Numbered from the stretch's first letter, positions 1 to 6,027 are shown. The stretch: 9,799 bases of DNA from VFZL01 sp046734915 (GCA_046734915.1 JBKPSC010000011.1:1-9799); one strand, 5' to 3'. Made by a program: numbers and translations. Notes: generated by a model not told the origin, from the letters alone.

Positions 1-149
1 CGGTTGCGCAGGCCTACGATGACGCCGGGTGCGACCGGTTTCTGCTGAAGCCGTGCATGCCTGATGCACTCGGCCTGGAGATACGCGACGTCCTGGCGTC
101 GCGCCACGCGTCGACAACGAGCAGCGGTCTGTTGAAATGGCGGCAATGA
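1..149 (+). CDS. Response-regulator receiver domain, C-terminal end (5' partial)
   Basis: The reading frame is open from the left edge (first full codon at base 3) to a TGA at 147-149, giving 48 residues. The segment AGCDRFLLKPCMPDAL is the end of a CheY-like receiver. The Lys-Pro pair (about residues 16-17 of the fragment) is the conserved Lys after beta-5 that contacts the phosphoryl group, and the residues after it form alpha-5. About 25 residues follow with no recognisable output domain, so the receiver is at the C-terminus, as in a single-domain regulator or a hybrid kinase. The upstream part, including the phospho-acceptor Asp, lies outside the window. The gene converges on the histidine kinase at 215-1300 with a 65-bp gap. 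The receiver assignment is firm; the full architecture is unknown. Confidence 0.8.
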   Translation, partial: VAQAYDDAGCDRFLLKPCMPDALGLEIRDVLASRHASTTSSGLLKWRQ

Positions 150-180
150 CGTTCGGAAATGCCCATCGAACGTTCGAACG
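149..180. repeat. Nested CGTTCG/CGAACG palindromes between convergent genes
   Basis: The hexamer CGTTCG occurs at 150-155 and 171-176, and its complement CGAACG at 167-172 and 175-180. This gives a 7-bp hairpin (149-155 pairing with 167-173, 11-nt loop) and two overlapping 10-bp perfect palindromes (167-176 and 171-180). The cluster begins at the last base of the receiver-gene stop codon and lies between convergent 3' ends. No T-rich tract follows on either strand, so it is not a canonical intrinsic terminator. It could be a transcript 3'-end structure or a protein-binding site. The remaining bases to 214 show nothing further. Confidence 0.4.
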
Positions 181-214
181 GTGCAGTGGGCGCGGTTGTG
201 AGGACGGTTACGCT

Positions 215-1300
215 TTAGACGATTGCGTCTTCTGCAGGCAAGGGCAGCTCAATCGTGAAGGTGCAGCCCTCGCCTGGCGCATTTCGGATGCGAATGTCAC
301 CGCCGTGCGCGCGCACGGCCTGTCGCGCGATCGAGAGTCCCAGGCCGAGACCAGAACGGTCGGTGCCACGTCGCTCGCCGAAAGGCTGGAACAGGTCGCC
401 TTTGCTCTCTGGAATGCCTCCGCAGGTGTCCTGGATATCGACCACCAGGCGTTCCCCTTGCGCATGCGCCCGGAGGATCACCGTGCCGCCAGCGGGCGTA
501 TTCTTGAACGCGTTGTGCAACAGGTTCATCACCGCCGTCGTCAGCAACTGCGGATCGCCGTCGACGCCCAACGCGGAATCGACCGGCGTGACGATGAATT
601 TGATGCCCCGATCCTCCGCGTGGAGAAGTCCCGTCGCCGCGATTTCGTCCACCAAGGTAGTGACGTTCAGCCGTTCCTTTTGTTGCTTTCCGGCGGCAAG
701 CCTGACCTCCGAGAGCGTCCTGTCCACGAGATCCCACAGACCCGTCAAGCTGCGGCCCAGAACTGCTCCGGTACTGCCGTTGATGGCGACCGTGCCGCGC
801 TTCAGCGCGTGAAAGGCGAGCAGCGCACCATTGAGGAGGTCGCGAAGCTCGTGCGCCGCCTGCGCGAGGCGCTCGATTTCCGCCTCGGACCGCCGCTGTG
901 CCGTGACCCGCGCGTGCTCGGTAACCGCCTCGGCGATCGCCATATCGAGACAACGGTTCAATGTATGAAATTCCTCGACGGTAATCGGCGTGTGCTGGTC
1001 GACCGCGATCTCGGTAATCGCCTGGCAGATATCACCGTAATCGTGAACGACCTGTGCCACGTTGAAGCCCGCCGCCAACAGCGCGGCGCCGTGCCGCGTG
1101 GCGGAGGAGCCGATCGCGTCAGTCGAGAAGGGTGTCGTTGTCGCCTCTAACCGGAGTGTCTCTGACAGCTGGGTCAGAAAGAGCGGCACGCCAAACTCGA
1201 TCTCGCGACTCGAGACCGACGGCCGCGGCCGGCTGCGTACGCGGGCTCTCGTCCGCGCCACGATGTCGTCTCGATGCATGACGATAAATTCGGACAACAT
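215..1300 (-). CDS. Soluble sensor histidine kinase with N-terminal helical sensor region
   Basis: A 361-residue protein, probably a cytoplasmic autokinase that signals to a response regulator. Residues 1-135 form a helical region lacking transmembrane segments, with a conserved-looking stretch around VVHDYGDICQAI (residues 84-95). A DHp-like segment follows with His150 in AHELRDLLNG. A HATPase_c domain occupies about 210-355: N box with Asn259 and Asn263, G1 box DTCGGI (291-296) and G2 box GLGLGLSIAR (317-326). The H box has Leu where HisKA kinases usually have Pro five residues after the His. I chose the ATG at 1300 because GGAGG precedes it by 4 nt; a GTG at 1318, overlapping the upstream TAG, would add six residues but has no ribosome-binding site. 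It lies 17 nt downstream of the radical SAM gene, so the two are probably co-transcribed. Confidence 0.9.
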   Translation of the reverse strand: MLSEFIVMHRDDIVARTRARVRSRPRPSVSSREIEFGVPLFLTQLSETLRLEATTTPFSTDAIGSSATRHGAALLAAGFNVAQVVHDYGDICQAITEIAVDQHTPITVEEFHTLNRCLDMAIAEAVTEHARVTAQRRSEAEIERLAQAAHELRDLLNGALLAFHALKRGTVAINGSTGAVLGRSLTGLWDLVDRTLSEVRLAAGKQQKERLNVTTLVDEIAATGLLHAEDRGIKFIVTPVDSALGVDGDPQLLTTAVMNLLHNAFKNTPAGGTVILRAHAQGERLVVDIQDTCGGIPESKGDLFQPFGERRGTDRSGLGLGLSIARQAVRAHGGDIRIRNAPGEGCTFTIELPLPAEDAIV

Positions 1301-1304
1301 CGTC

Positions 1305-1309
1305 CCTCC
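1305..1309 (-). promoter_or_regulatory. Shine-Dalgarno GGAGG that decides the kinase start
   Basis: On the minus strand GGAGG ends 4 nt before the ATG at 1300. The alternative GTG at 1318 overlaps the preceding TAG stop and has no purine-rich sequence upstream. The site lies in the 17-nt gap after the radical SAM stop codon, consistent with independent initiation on a shared transcript. Confidence 0.6.
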
Positions 1310-1317
1310 GGTGCCCA

Positions 1318-2859
1318 CTACGATTGGCCGCGCAAATCGCGGACCCAGGGACCGGCTCGAGGTCGCTGAAGGTCAGGCAGCGGGCGGGCCGTGAACAGAA
1401 GCCGACACGGCCTGGCGATCACCCGTGCCCAGCGGGTCGCGCGGCTCACCCGCGCGCTGTCGGTCGCGATCCCGGTGTTCGCATACATCTGGCGGTAGAG
1501 CTTCGAGAGCAGCACGAAAGCGAGCCTCGCGCGAAGCGTCGGCGTGCATTGCGATCGCCTCCAGATCCGTCGAAGACCGTAGAACTGGTCCCACACGGCC
1601 TGTGTGCGGGCACGAATCTCGTCCGGCGACATCACCGGGTGCGGCGCGTAAACCTTGGGCCGTTGCGCCTGTGGAATCAACCAGTGGCGCGTGATCGGTA
1701 TGCCGGCAATGCGGGCCGCGTCGGCACCGAGGCGTTTCTCCCACGCGGCGAAGTCGACGGTACCGGGGTAGGGCGTGAGCATCACGAACTGCGCGAAGGC
1801 CAGCCCGGCGCGATCCGCGATGTCGGCGGTCGCGGCGAAGGTGGAGGGACGATCGCTCGGCAGCCCGAAGATGAACGAGCCGAGGACATGCACGCCGTGA
1901 TCACGAAAGGTGCGCAAGCGTCGAACCAGCGCCTCGCCGACGTCGTTGAAGCCTTTGAACACGTCCTTCAGCCCTTCGGGCGTGACGGCCTCGACGCCCA
2001 CCAGGGCCCCCTTGATGTTCGCCCGCCGCATGGCGGTTAGAAACGCGGGATCTTCGGCGGCCTCCATCGTGATTTGCGTGAAGAACACCATGTCGGGCGG
2101 CAGGTGGGCGAGCCGGTCCATCAGCTCGAACCGCTCCGCGCGCAGCGCCCGCAGCTGTTCGAGACGCGACACGTTCTGCTGACGCTCCGCCAGGGCAAGA
2201 TCGGTCAACGTGACCGGGTAGAAGTTGTCATCGGCCAACGCCACGAAGCGAAAGCCTCGTCGGCGGAGTTCAACGATTTCTTCCACGACGACATCCGTCC
2301 GACGTTGGCGGGGTGCCTGGCCGTCGGTGCGCCAGACCGAGCAGAACGAGCAATGCTTCGGACAGCCGCGCACGGTTTGCACCGAGCCCCACATGTAACG
2401 TCCCGGCGGCAACAGTTCCCAGCGCGCGGAGACGAATCGATCGGCGTCGACCCGTCCCGCCTCATAGACGGACTGCAAAGTACCGCGTGCCGCATCGCCG
2501 AGCACGAGTGGCCAGGCGATGTCGCCGTCGCCTTTGACGACAGCGTGGGCTCCCCCGAGGCTGAGCGCCTCGTCGGGATAGAGCGTGGCGTGAACGCCGC
2601 CAAAGATCACGGTGGCCCCGCGGGCCCTCGCCAGCTTGCCGAGCTCGTATCCGCGAAGGGCGTTGCCGGTGTGAATGCCGACTCCGACGACATCGCCCGG
2701 TTGAACCGTGTACACGTCGAAGGGCTCGAGGGTTTCGTCCGTGATCCGTGGGCATCCAAACGTCGCCGGCGTCGCGGCAGCGAGGACGAACAGCCACCGC
2801 GGCGTGATCACGCCGATGCCGAAGGAGAGGTGGCTCGGATTCACTAGGTGAACGGTCAT
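1318..2859 (-). CDS. B12-binding-type radical SAM protein
   Basis: A 513-residue protein with the architecture of B12-binding radical SAM enzymes. Residues 1-125 resemble the Rossmann-like cobalamin-binding domain: the stretch around GDVVGVGIHTGN (55-66) and GGVHATLYPDEAL (87-99) is typical, although no DxHxxG base-off motif is visible. The radical SAM core starts near residue 155 and has the cluster motif CPKHCSFC (Cys166, Cys170, Cys173), which binds a 4Fe-4S cluster that cleaves SAM. LVGVEAVTPEGLKDVFKG (287-304) and the PYPGT segment (363-367) fit the rest of the barrel. A basic C-terminal region of about 100 residues follows. Members of this class act in methylation, hopanoid or tetrapyrrole modification; I cannot assign a substrate. 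The ATG at 2859 has no clear Shine-Dalgarno. It leads into the downstream kinase gene. Confidence 0.88.
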   Translation of the reverse strand: MTVHLVNPSHLSFGIGVITPRWLFVLAAATPATFGCPRITDETLEPFDVYTVQPGDVVGVGIHTGNALRGYELGKLARARGATVIFGGVHATLYPDEALSLGGAHAVVKGDGDIAWPLVLGDAARGTLQSVYEAGRVDADRFVSARWELLPPGRYMWGSVQTVRGCPKHCSFCSVWRTDGQAPRQRRTDVVVEEIVELRRRGFRFVALADDNFYPVTLTDLALAERQQNVSRLEQLRALRAERFELMDRLAHLPPDMVFFTQITMEAAEDPAFLTAMRRANIKGALVGVEAVTPEGLKDVFKGFNDVGEALVRRLRTFRDHGVHVLGSFIFGLPSDRPSTFAATADIADRAGLAFAQFVMLTPYPGTVDFAAWEKRLGADAARIAGIPITRHWLIPQAQRPKVYAPHPVMSPDEIRARTQAVWDQFYGLRRIWRRSQCTPTLRARLAFVLLSKLYRQMYANTGIATDSARVSRATRWARVIARPCRLLFTARPLPDLQRPRAGPWVRDLRGQS

Positions 2860-2887
2860 GGGCGCGAAAGCAGGAAGTCTATCGACC

Positions 2888-2901
2888 TGAGCGGCCGCTC
2901 A
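2888..2901. promoter_or_regulatory. 14-bp perfect palindrome upstream of the radical SAM gene
   Basis: TGAGCGGCCGCTCA is a perfect 14-bp palindrome whose near end lies 28 nt upstream of the radical SAM ATG. On the minus strand a TTGAAC (-35-like) hexamer immediately precedes it, but no good -10 lies at the right distance, so a promoter here is only suggested. It could be an operator or a small hairpin in the leader. The role is inferred from position only. Confidence 0.35.
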
Positions 2902-2985
2902 CTGTTCAAAATGGAACACCGCGATGCCTTCGAGGCGGACGGGTTGCTATGGGTGGATCACCCACTAACCACTCGAGAGGGTTTT

Positions 2986-3028
2986 TGGCGGCTAGTTGCT
3001 GTTGACCGAGATTCAGCTCTCGCCGCCA
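2986..3028 (-). other. Stem downstream of the NHL-repeat gene, not a canonical terminator
   Basis: The arms TGGCGGC (2986-2992) and GCCGCCA (3022-3028) are perfectly complementary over 7 bp and enclose 29 nt. The stem begins 9 nt after the NHL gene stop on the minus strand. On that strand it is followed by an A run rather than a T run, so it lacks the tract expected of an intrinsic terminator. It may mark the transcript end or protect it from exonucleases. Also in this gap (2860-3036) is a short inverted repeat, GGGTG/CACCC, at 2951-2963. Confidence 0.3.
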
Positions 3029-3036
3029 GGCAGGTG

Positions 3037-4260
3037 CTACCGTGACGGCGCCGGATTCACGATGGCCATCGGTCCGATGATCCTGTTCGGATCGGCATTC
3101 GGCTTCGGTCGGAACATCTGCGAACGATCGTTCGAGACTTCCGTCACATACAGGTTTCTCGCTGAATCGACGTGGATCTGATGGACGCCATCGAACTGAC
3201 CCGGCAGCGCGCCGTGTCCGCCGATGTCGAGAATGTAGTGCCCATCGAGGTCGTACTTGACGAGGCGGTCCGTCGTCCAGTCGGCGACCCAGATGAAATC
3301 GTCCTGCGTCACGGTATGGGCGAGCACCGCCGAGTTGTAACCGGTGGGCCACATGGTCAGGAACTTCCCGTTTTCATCGAACACTTGCATCCGGTGATGC
3401 TCGCGGTCCGCGACGAACAGCCGACGGTCGCGACTGATCCCGATGCTGTGCACCGACCAGAATTCGGAGGGCTTGGGATTGTCCGGATCGACGGGGGGGC
3501 GTCCCCAATCCATCAGAAATTTTCCGCTGCGATCGAACTTCGCGACGCGTGTGCCGGCGTATCCGTCGGCGACGAAGAACGTGCCATCAGGGAGCCACGC
3601 GATGTCTGTGGGTCGATTGAAATTGTTCGGGCCGCGTCCCGGCACGCCGCGTTCGCCCATCGTCCTCACCAGCTTGCCGTCGTGAGTGAAGATGTTGATC
3701 TCGTGCATGTCGTCGTCGACGATCCAAATGTGTTTGTCGGGATCGTAGGGGTTCATCAGAATCTTGTGCGGTCCGCGGCCCATCTCTCCGAGCCCGGTGC
3801 CCCGGTCGGGAGCAAGATACTTGTCGTGCTGCAGCCACTCCTCGATCGTGTTGCCGTTGCCGTCCACGGCGAACACGAGATGATGCCGTCGCATCTGATA
3901 GGGGTACGGCGTTCCTGAGTAGTCGCGCCTGCCAGTGTTGGTCCGGCGTGGATTCAGCAGACAGGCACACGTCCACGGTTCAGCACCGGGCGGCAGAGAG
4001 ATTTCGCCTCGCTGCATCACCCACACTTTGTTCGGAGTCTCGGCCCAGACCCCGGCGCCGGACCCCCAAGTCCAACCAGCGTGTGAGAGGTCCGTATCCG
4101 GCAACGGCTTCGGCCAGGGGACCACGGGCTCGTAGTCGCCCATGTCGACCTTCTTGACGGTCTGCTGCGCGCCGACTTGGCCACCGTTCGAGGAGCCGCC
4201 AATTGGAATGAGAGCCGCGAGAGCCAGCGAGGTGGCGATGATGATTGCCGTGGCGCGCAT
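3037..4260 (-). CDS. Secreted NHL-repeat beta-propeller protein
   Basis: A 407-residue exported protein. The N-terminus is a signal peptide with hydrophobic core at about 4-20 and possible cleavage near VGA-QQ (31-32). From about residue 60 the sequence folds as a beta-propeller with NHL-type units: blades near 165-200, 216-252, 268-304, 312-347 and 358-385, each with a D-G or D-x-x-G turn between strands (for example FTHDGKLVRTMG, FDRSGKFLMDWG, FDENGKFLTMW, YDLDGHYILDIG). An insertion at about 85-125 contains a Cys-Ala-Cys pair (98-100). Similar propellers serve as binding scaffolds or resemble the lyase domain of peptidylglycine amidating enzymes; no catalytic role can be assigned. AGGAGAG (4267-4273) lies 6 nt before the ATG. 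The gene is divergent from the SH3b gene, and both products appear to be exported. Confidence 0.88.
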   Translation of the reverse strand: MRATAIIIATSLALAALIPIGGSSNGGQVGAQQTVKKVDMGDYEPVVPWPKPLPDTDLSHAGWTWGSGAGVWAETPNKVWVMQRGEISLPPGAEPWTCACLLNPRRTNTGRRDYSGTPYPYQMRRHHLVFAVDGNGNTIEEWLQHDKYLAPDRGTGLGEMGRGPHKILMNPYDPDKHIWIVDDDMHEINIFTHDGKLVRTMGERGVPGRGPNNFNRPTDIAWLPDGTFFVADGYAGTRVAKFDRSGKFLMDWGRPPVDPDNPKPSEFWSVHSIGISRDRRLFVADREHHRMQVFDENGKFLTMWPTGYNSAVLAHTVTQDDFIWVADWTTDRLVKYDLDGHYILDIGGHGALPGQFDGVHQIHVDSARNLYVTEVSNDRSQMFRPKPNADPNRIIGPMAIVNPAPSR

Positions 4261-4283
4261 GCCTGTCTCTCCTGGAAAGCGTG

Positions 4284-4312
4284 ATCGTGCGCCTGCACCC
4301 TTCTCGTGTCAA
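4284..4312 (-). promoter_or_regulatory. Putative sigma70-type promoter for the NHL-repeat gene
   Basis: On the minus strand a perfect TTGACA (4312 to 4307) is followed after exactly 17 bp by CACGAT (4289 to 4284), which matches 3 of 6 bases of TATAAT. A start about 7 bases further on would give a leader of roughly 17-20 nt that includes the AGGAGAG ribosome-binding site. The -35 box is strong and the -10 weak. Confidence 0.45.
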
Positions 4313-4334
4313 CGCGATAGCCTCCTTGACACGA
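4304..4334. repeat. 9-bp inverted repeat (9-13-9) embedding two outward TTGACA boxes
   Basis: TCGTGTCAA (4304-4312) and TTGACACGA (4326-4334) are exact reverse complements separated by 13 bp. Their centres are 22 bp apart, about two helical turns, as expected for a dimeric regulator binding one face of the DNA. Each arm contains TTGACA reading away from the centre toward one of the two divergent genes. The repeat could be an operator, a pair of back-to-back -35 boxes, or both. Confidence 0.5.
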
Positions 4335-4354
4335 TGCCCGCGGGACGGTTGACT
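4326..4354 (+). promoter_or_regulatory. Putative promoter for the SH3b gene
   Basis: A perfect TTGACA at 4326-4331 is followed after 17 bp by TTGACT (4349-4354), which matches 3 of 6 bases of TATAAT. Transcription would start near 4361, only about two bases before the ATG at 4363, predicting a leaderless or nearly leaderless mRNA. This agrees with the absence of a Shine-Dalgarno before that ATG. The -10 is weak, so the call is tentative. Confidence 0.35.
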
Positions 4355-4362
4355 TATCCGTC

Positions 4363-4746
4363 ATGAGTACGGTGACAACTCGCGCCGTGGCGTCTTCGTG
4401 GGTCTTGGTAGCCGTCCTGATGGTTCCCCTCGCCGCGTACGGACAGCGGGGCCGAGGTCAGGGCCAAGGTGTGGCGGCCCAGGCCCCTCAGCCGACCGGC
4501 GAGCGCGTGCGCGTAAAGACTGGCCACGCCAACGTCCACACCGGTCCGACTTCGGGAAATGAAGTGCTCGTGCTCGCCGCGAAGGGCACGGTCCTGCCGG
4601 TGCTCGCGCACCGGGGGGAATGGGTCCAGGTGGGTCTCTCGCCGGAGCTCAGGAAGACCGGAATGGTGATGCGTTGGTACAAGAATGAAAGTAACGGCTG
4701 GGTCCACGACTCGATGCTTGAGGTCGTGAAGCCCGGCGAAAAATAG
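4363..4746 (+). CDS. Secreted bacterial SH3 (SH3b) domain protein
   Basis: A 127-residue exported protein. The signal peptide spans residues 1-27, with a hydrophobic core at about 12-25 and likely cleavage at AYG-Q. A Gly/Gln/Arg-rich linker (28-45) follows, then a single SH3b domain at about 48-122. Typical elements are VKTGHANVHTGPTSGNEVL (51-69, the N-V-H-x-G-P-S entry of SH3b domains), KGTVLPVLAHRGEWVQV (74-90) and NGWVHDSMLEVV (111-122). SH3b domains usually bind cell-wall peptides or act as periplasmic adaptors; no catalytic domain is attached. No Shine-Dalgarno precedes the ATG. The gene is divergent from the NHL-repeat gene, and its last bases overlap the terminator of the opposing receiver-PAS gene. 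Confidence 0.82.
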   Translation: MSTVTTRAVASSWVLVAVLMVPLAAYGQRGRGQGQGVAAQAPQPTGERVRVKTGHANVHTGPTSGNEVLVLAAKGTVLPVLAHRGEWVQVGLSPELRKTGMVMRWYKNESNGWVHDSMLEVVKPGEK

Positions 4747-4791
4747 AATGAACAACTCGTGCGTCCGGGTCGCCAAGGACGCAGATGTTCA
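4739..4791 (-). terminator. Intrinsic terminator of the receiver-PAS unit
   Basis: On the minus strand the hairpin begins 12 nt after the receiver-PAS stop. The outer arms are 4786-4791 with 4749-4754 (TGAACA/TGTTCA, 6 bp). The inner arms are 4777-4783 with 4760-4766 (TGCGTCC/GGACGCA, 7 bp), with a 10-nt loop. It is followed directly by TTCTATTTTT (4748 to 4739), nine T in ten bases. On the plus strand no T tract follows, so it works for the minus strand only. The T tract is the complement of the SH3b gene's last lysine codon and TAG stop. Confidence 0.7.
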
Positions 4792-4802
4792 GGCCGGGGC
4801 GT

Positions 4803-5771
4803 TCAATCGTTCGTCGAGTAGTGGCGACCGTCGTGTCCGCGGTGGCCGTCAGTCATACGATCCCTCTCTGTCGATGTCGCGAATGCAGTCGCGTGCAGGC
4901 CCGGCAGGATCGTCTCGAACGCGGTTTGAATGTTCAAACGATTTCCACGCCTATCCCGGATCGTCATTTCGGGACTGCTCGGCTGGTCAGTGAGAAAGTC
5001 TTGCCAGTGGCGTGCAATGGGTAGGTCCACGCCGAGCGCGGAATCGAAGATCGACATCGTCAGCAGTTCAGAGCGTGAGTAGCCGATGAGCGTTGACGCC
5101 CCAGGGCTGACGGCGACATAGCGACCGTGTTCGTCTAGTGCCAGGACCGCTACCTGCAGGCGGTCGATGAGCACGCGCATGCGCTCCTGTGCGCTCGCAT
5201 CTGGCTCGAACCGCTTGGCTATCTCGCGCAGTGCCAGCAGCGGACGCCGCAGCTGTCGCGCTACCAAACGATTCTGCGGCGTAGCCATGATCGCATCATC
5301 CACCGCCGCCAGCAACAGATCCGCTTCTGTCGGCTTCGCGAGCACGATCACCGCGCCTGACGCACGGGCGCGGGTGGGAACATCGAAGTGGAGCACCGAT
5401 GTCACCACGACAACGGGAATACTGGCGGTGCCCGAATCGCTCTGCAACTGACGGAGAATCTCGAATCCGTCAGCGCCGGGCACGGCTACCTCCATGATCA
5501 CTGCGTCCGGCAAGCGTCGTTGAGCGACACCGACAGCGGCGAGGCCGTTCGCGACGCTGTATACGGCATAGCCGGCCTGTTCAAACAGACACGCGTACAA
5601 CAGACGAGTATCCTCGTGTGGTTCGATGAGGAGCAACCGCGGGCTCTCAGCCAACCCGGCGAGCGCGTCGGGACGGCGGCGTCCCCACCTGGTTCGACGA
5701 TCACGTTGTCGACGCTCCACGACCCTCAGCTTCTGATCTGAAAGCGCCGGTGTCAATCGTCGAGCGATCAT
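4803..5771 (-). CDS. Receiver-PAS protein with Glu at the phospho-acceptor site
   Basis: A 322-residue cytoplasmic protein. Residues 1-40 are basic, with the arginine-rich stretch ERRQRDRRTRWGRRRPD (19-35). A CheY-like receiver follows at about 45-160, a linker at 165-195 and a PAS domain at about 198-300 (VLALDEHGRYVAVSPGAST and IGYSRSELL). In the receiver, Thr124 and the Lys146-Pro147 pair are conserved. The acidic pocket is Glu50-Pro51 instead of Asp-Asp, and the phospho-acceptor position is Glu94 (IMEVAVPGADGFE), codon GAG at 5490-5492. No kinase, DNA-binding or cyclase domain is present, so its output is probably protein-protein. The ATG at 5771 overlaps the stop of the upstream small gene (ATGA) and has no ribosome-binding site, implying coupled translation. 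The downstream end is marked by an intrinsic terminator. Confidence 0.85.
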   Translation of the reverse strand: MIARRLTPALSDQKLRVVERRQRDRRTRWGRRRPDALAGLAESPRLLLIEPHEDTRLLYACLFEQAGYAVYSVANGLAAVGVAQRRLPDAVIMEVAVPGADGFEILRQLQSDSGTASIPVVVVTSVLHFDVPTRARASGAVIVLAKPTEADLLLAAVDDAIMATPQNRLVARQLRRPLLALREIAKRFEPDASAQERMRVLIDRLQVAVLALDEHGRYVAVSPGASTLIGYSRSELLTMSIFDSALGVDLPIARHWQDFLTDQPSSPEMTIRDRRGNRLNIQTAFETILPGLHATAFATSTERDRMTDGHRGHDGRHYSTND

Positions 5772-5956
5772 GACTGCGGTTTGTTGAGAGTGGCGGTCAG
5801 CTTTTGCATAACGTCGACGAGCGCTTCGATGACCGTTCTCAGTCCTGCCACCTCTCGCCGCAATTCACCGTGGAGGGTGCGGTCTGACTGGGGGTCATGG
5901 GCGCGGCGCCCGTTTCGGCTCCGTCGTCGGTCGGGTAGCCTCCGCCGCTCCTCCAT
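5768..5956 (-). CDS. Small arginine-rich protein coupled to the receiver-PAS gene
   Basis: A 62-residue protein from the ATG at 5956; in-frame TTG (5986) and GTG (5983) starts would add up to ten hydrophobic residues (VTILLFWLR) and cannot be excluded. The first 20 residues carry ERRRLPDRRRSRNGRRAHD. Residues 30-60 (LRREVAGLRTVIEALVDVMQKL) look like an amphipathic helix that could form a coiled coil. I do not recognise a family. Its TGA overlaps the ATG of the receiver-PAS gene by ATGA, so the two are almost certainly made together and may bind each other. The arginine-rich motif is echoed in the neighbour's N-terminus. The opposite frame here is open too, but lacks this overlap and motif, so I prefer the minus strand. 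Confidence 0.6.
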   Translation of the reverse strand: MEERRRLPDRRRSRNGRRAHDPQSDRTLHGELRREVAGLRTVIEALVDVMQKLTATLNKPQS

Positions 5957-6027
5957 CCTCAGCCAGAACAGCAAGATCGTCACCAAGCTCTACCGGGCCC
6001 AAACTCGTTGTGCCCGCAAAGAGTCGG

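Noticed and set aside
137..1150. Long plus-strand open frame (337 codons) opposite the histidine kinase.
   Set aside because: Its translation has no domain or motif and is rich in Arg, as expected for the complement of a GC-rich gene. The minus-strand frame has complete ATPase boxes.
1324..2847. Two plus-strand open frames (1324-2040 and 2074-2847) opposite the radical SAM gene.
   Set aside because: They are composition shadows; the opposite strand encodes the CxxxCxxC motif and a full barrel.
3493..3499. Run of seven G in the NHL-repeat gene, a possible frameshift or phase-variable tract.
   Set aside because: The reading frame and propeller repeats continue intact on both sides, so there is no sign of a frameshift here.
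3172..3918. Plus-strand open frame of 248 codons opposite the NHL-repeat gene.
   Set aside because: The apparent repeats rich in Val and Asp mirror the propeller repeats on the other strand. It has no signal peptide or ribosome-binding site.
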